Made by a program: the position numbers and the translations under genes
Notes under the pieces: generated by a model
Databases searched by the model: none
What the model was told of the DNA's origin: nothing
What the model saw: only the letters and a program-made list of their open reading frames with translations
Assembly: GCA_050288085.1 (NCBI GenBank)
Contig: JBNKDD010000162.1
Span: 1 to 12,658, forward strand
From: JBNKDD01 sp050288085
GTDB taxonomy: Bacteria > Chloroflexota > Anaerolineae > Aggregatilineales > UBA3940
Direction: 5' to 3'
Length of the DNA stretch: 12,658 bases
In this document: piece after piece, positions 9,837-12,658 of the stretch
How the letters are laid out: every line of letters starts with the position of its first letter
How positions within the stretch are numbered: the first letter of the stretch is position 1

Positions 9837-12172
9837 GTCTGATCCTCCAGCGCCAGGAAGACCTTCTCGGCGGTGATCGGCATATCGAGGATGCGGATGC
9901 CCAACGCATCGGCGACGGCATTGGCTATCGCCGGGGCGGTTGGAACCATCGAGTGCTCGCCGACTCCGCGTGCGCCCCAGGGGCCATCGTCCTGTGGGAC
10001 TTCGACGATATGCGAGATGATCTCAAATGGCATATCGACCGAGGTGGCGATCCGATAGTCTACAAAACTGGTGTTCCGGGGGACGCCATCCTCGTCAAAG
10101 ATGATGCTTTCAAACAGGGCCGTACTCGCCCCCTGGACGACACCGCCCTCGATCTGGGCACGCACCTGATCCGGGTTGATGGCCTTGCCCACGTCGAAGG
10201 CTGCGCCCACCCGCAGCAAGGTGATCTGCCCGGTCTGCGTATCGACTTCGAGATCAACAGCCTGGCAGCCGGTCGTATAGTGGACGACCGAGCGCGGCCC
10301 CTGCCCGGTTTCGGGATCGAGGCCGGTGACGTAGGTCGGCATGAATTTACCATGCCCGATGATCGGCCCACCACGCCAACCCTGGTCATCCGGCTTGGGC
10401 AGCCCGTAGACCACCATCTTATCGAGCGGCATTGACTCTTCGGACTTGTAAGAGATCACCATGCCATCTTTGATATCCAGGTCGTTAGGGTCTTCGCCCC
10501 AGTGTTCGGCGGCGAGGTCGAGGATCTGGCGGCGGGCGTCGTTGGCGGCGGCAACAACAGCATTGCCCATTGACCATGTCAGGCGGCTGGCGACGGTCTG
10601 CCACTCATAGGGGCTGAATTTGGTATCAAGGGGTTTGCTGATCTGTACCCAATCGATGGGGATTCCGAGTGCCGCCGCTGCCATCTGCGACATGACGGTG
10701 AAGGTTCCCTGGCCGATCTCCTGCCCGCCGATTCCGACGCTGACGGTGGCGTCCTCATTGAATCGTACCCAGGCTGATGATCCGGCGTTGGGTGGCATGG
10801 CGGGGGCCTTCCACATGATCGCCAGCCCCTTGCCGCGCTTTTTGTGCGGGGCACTGGCGGGTTCCTTCCTGCCCCAATCGATTGAAGCGGTGGCCTTCTC
10901 GATGCATTCCGGCAAACCGACCGGGTGCATCTTCGATCCAGTGACGATGATCGAGCCTTCTCGGACACAATTCTTCAGGCGGAATTCGGCCTTGTCCATG
11001 CCGAGTTCTCCGGCCAGGATATCCATGATCTGCTCGATCCCCCAGTGGATTTCAGGCATGCCGAATCCGCGCATGGGGCCGCCAACCGGATGGTTAGTGT
11101 AGACGCAGTAGGCGTCGGTCCAGACGTGGGGAATTTCATAGGGGCCGGTTGAGGAATAGCCAGAAGCGCGGGTGACGTTAACACCGTACTCGGTGTAAGC
11201 GCCTGCATCCCAATAATACTCGGTCTTCATGGCAACCAGCTTGCCATCCTTAGAAGCGCCGATCTTGGTCTTGGCGACTAAGCCCTGCCGGACGAAAGAG
11301 CAGAAGAACTCTTCCTCGCGAGACAGACGGAGCTTGACCGGGTGACCGGGGACCTTCTGGGCCATCTCGACGGCGAGAGCCTCCATCGAGACTCCGGCCT
11401 TGGAACCGAATCCGCCGCCCACATAAGACGAGATCACCCGCACCTTGCTCTGGGAGATTCCGAGGGATTCGGCGATCAGGTTGCGCTGGGCAAAAGGTGA
11501 CTGGCTGCTGGTCCACAAGGTGATGTCGCCAGATCGGTCAACCTGGGCGACGGCTACATGCGGCTCGATGGGGACATGCTGCAAGATCGGGACGCGGAAG
11601 GACCGCTCGACAACAGCATCGCACTTCGCCCAAGCTGTATCAACATCACCTTTACGTACCTTGAAGTGATTGGAGATATTTGTCCCCGGCTTGGGGAAGA
11701 TGAAATCAGCGACGGTGTAATCGCCCAGGTCGGGATGCAGCAGCGGCGCGTCCGGCTGTGCGCCTCGAACCGGATCAAGCACCGGTTCCAATACCTCGTA
11801 CTCCACCTCGATCAATTCACAGCCCTGGCGGGCGATCTCTTCGGTGATCGCCACCACCCCGGCCACCGGATCACCGACATAGCGCACCCGGTCGCGACAG
11901 AAGGTGTAGCGGTCTTTCAGATACAGACCGATCTTTTCGCCGGTTTCTGCCCCGGTCATAACGGCCTTGACTCCGGGGAGTTCCAGGGCCTTGCTATAAT
12001 CGATTCGCTTGATCAAAGCGTGGGGATGCGGGCTGCGGAGGATCTGCCCGTATAACAACCCTGGGCCGAAATGCATGTCGTCGGCAAAAACGGCTTCCCC
12101 TGTCACCTTCTCCAGTGCATCTATGCGTTTGACGTTTTCGCCTACCGGCGAGGGAGCATCCATTGTAGACAT
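9833..12172 (-). CDS. Xanthine dehydrogenase family large subunit, molybdopterin-binding
   Basis: A 779-residue catalytic subunit of the molybdenum hydroxylase (xanthine dehydrogenase/aldehyde oxidase) family, which hydroxylates purines or aldehydes using water. The small N-terminal domain (about 15-135, beginning RIDALEKVTGEAVFADDM) is followed by the cofactor domains with QSPFAQR (224-230), GGGFGSK (252-258), PMRGFGMPE (366-374), GGQEIGQGT (482-490) and the catalytic glutamate E739 in GARGVGEHS. R368 and F370 align with the purine-orienting Arg and Phe of bovine xanthine oxidase, and E287 in SREEEF is the likely second substrate glutamate. The AYxCSFR loop of CO dehydrogenase is absent, so that activity is unlikely. 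The ATG abuts the small-subunit TAA, with GGAGGG just before. The 3' end overlaps the DUF2877 gene. Exact substrate is not proven. Confidence 0.95.
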   Translation of the reverse strand: MSTMDAPSPVGENVKRIDALEKVTGEAVFADDMHFGPGLLYGQILRSPHPHALIKRIDYSKALELPGVKAVMTGAETGEKIGLYLKDRYTFCRDRVRYVGDPVAGVVAITEEIARQGCELIEVEYEVLEPVLDPVRGAQPDAPLLHPDLGDYTVADFIFPKPGTNISNHFKVRKGDVDTAWAKCDAVVERSFRVPILQHVPIEPHVAVAQVDRSGDITLWTSSQSPFAQRNLIAESLGISQSKVRVISSYVGGGFGSKAGVSMEALAVEMAQKVPGHPVKLRLSREEEFFCSFVRQGLVAKTKIGASKDGKLVAMKTEYYWDAGAYTEYGVNVTRASGYSSTGPYEIPHVWTDAYCVYTNHPVGGPMRGFGMPEIHWGIEQIMDILAGELGMDKAEFRLKNCVREGSIIVTGSKMHPVGLPECIEKATASIDWGRKEPASAPHKKRGKGLAIMWKAPAMPPNAGSSAWVRFNEDATVSVGIGGQEIGQGTFTVMSQMAAAALGIPIDWVQISKPLDTKFSPYEWQTVASRLTWSMGNAVVAAANDARRQILDLAAEHWGEDPNDLDIKDGMVISYKSEESMPLDKMVVYGLPKPDDQGWRGGPIIGHGKFMPTYVTGLDPETGQGPRSVVHYTTGCQAVDLEVDTQTGQITLLRVGAAFDVGKAINPDQVRAQIEGGVVQGASTALFESIIFDEDGVPRNTSFVDYRIATSVDMPFEIISHIVEVPQDDGPWGARGVGEHSMVPTAPAIANAVADALGIRILDMPITAEKVFLALEDQT

Positions 12173-12646
12173 TTAAGTCCCTCCATCCGTGACTGCTTTC
12201 ACGGCATCAATGACTTTTACGTAACCGGTACACCGGCAAAGGTTCCCGCGTAGGGCGTCCTTGATTTCCTCCTCGGTTGGATCGGGGTTGCGGTCTAGCA
12301 GGGCGCGGCTTGAGATCAACAGGCCCGGTGTGCAGAATCCACACTGAACGCCGGTATGGTCGATGAATGCCTGCTGGATCGGATCGAGGTTTTGACCATC
12401 TGGGGCCAGCCCTTCGACAGTGACGATCTCTGTGCCATCGGCCTCAACAGCCAGCACCAAACAGGCGTTGACCGGTTCGCCATCCATCAGGACGGTGCAA
12501 GCCCCGCATTCGCCGGTCTCGCAGCCGTTCTTGGCCCCGGTCAGGCCGAGGTGCTCACGTAGAAAGGTGAGCAGGGTGACATTTGAGGCTACCTGCCCGA
12601 ACTCAGCCGAGCCGTTGACGGTTAAGGTGATGTGGTGAGTGGTCAT
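12173..12646 (-). CDS. Xanthine dehydrogenase family small subunit, two [2Fe-2S] clusters
   Basis: A 157-residue electron-transfer subunit. The N-terminal plant-ferredoxin domain carries C42, C47, C50 and C62 (GCETGECGACTVL and ACLVL). The C-terminal helical domain has C102 and C105 (QCGFCTPG) and C137 and C139 (CRCTGY), binding the second cluster near the molybdopterin. Both sets are complete and the length is normal for CoxS/XdhC-type subunits. ATG 12646 is preceded by GAGGAGGG and four bases at the window edge. It is the first visible gene of the operon, with the large subunit following directly. The FAD subunit that usually completes the enzyme is not in view and could lie just beyond the edge or be absent. 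Confidence 0.96.
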   Translation of the reverse strand: MTTHHITLTVNGSAEFGQVASNVTLLTFLREHLGLTGAKNGCETGECGACTVLMDGEPVNACLVLAVEADGTEIVTVEGLAPDGQNLDPIQQAFIDHTGVQCGFCTPGLLISSRALLDRNPDPTEEEIKDALRGNLCRCTGYVKVIDAVKAVTDGGT

Positions 12647-12658
12647 TTAACCCTCCTC

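Noticed and set aside
9436..9921. 161-codon minus-strand frame rich in P, R and S
   Set aside because: Out-of-frame shadow over the N-terminal half of the DUF2877 gene, whose own frame gives the family-like sequence.
9752..10435. 227-codon plus-strand frame
   Set aside because: Antisense shadow of the xanthine dehydrogenase large subunit, whose conserved motifs lie on the minus strand.
11558..12055. 165-codon plus-strand frame
   Set aside because: Antisense to the conserved N-terminal part of the same large subunit; no motif or ribosome site.
9833..12172. CO dehydrogenase large subunit
   Set aside because: The AYxCSFR active-site loop is missing and the purine-hydroxylase RGFG motif is present.

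Overview
The window reads as bacterial chromosome, and every gene I can support lies on the minus strand, so the text should be read right to left. Moderate-to-high GC, strong GGAGG-type ribosome sites, an RNHCP zinc-ribbon protein, a CPBP protease, LiaF-TM-like membrane repeats and intergenic stretches full of short palindromes would fit a Chloroflexota (Anaerolineae-like) genome. That placement is an inference from gene content; no marker gene confirms it.

Right end (12646 down to 8802): a tightly packed molybdenum-hydroxylase operon. A 2Fe-2S small subunit abuts a molybdopterin large subunit of the xanthine dehydrogenase family. That gene overlaps a DUF2877/AllH-type protein whose real coding region runs from about 9836, probably from a non-canonical AUA codon, well beyond the first ordinary start codon at 9434. 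A purine or allantoin catabolic role is likely. No FAD subunit is visible; it may lie beyond the right edge.

Next (8801-8501) comes a 300-base, strongly structured, gene-poor leader with two tandem minus-strand terminators. It precedes rsgA (ribosome-maturation GTPase), which overlaps an RNHCP zinc-ribbon gene by ATGA. Downstream of these (7097-6682) is a palindrome-rich stretch holding a degraded N-terminal fragment of a Rossmann-fold (ketopantoate-reductase-like) gene.

Then a membrane-associated group: a CPBP intramembrane protease with a good promoter and an operator-like palindrome, a single-pass membrane protein with an extracytoplasmic beta-rich domain, and a membrane-anchored TPR protein with its own promoter candidate.

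Left part (4168 down to 460): an operon-like run of two oligopeptide ABC transporter ATPases (OppD- and OppF-type, without permease or binding-protein genes in view), a membrane protein built from three LiaF-TM/DUF5668-like repeats, and a family-4 glycosyltransferase. The left edge cuts a further minus-strand gene (350 to beyond 1) of unknown function. No rRNA, tRNA, CRISPR array, transposase or phage gene was seen. The least ordinary parts are the rsgA leader, the palindromic repeat family ending in CTACA (one copy carried in frame inside the DUF2877 gene), the AUA start, and the RsgA-RNHCP coupling.
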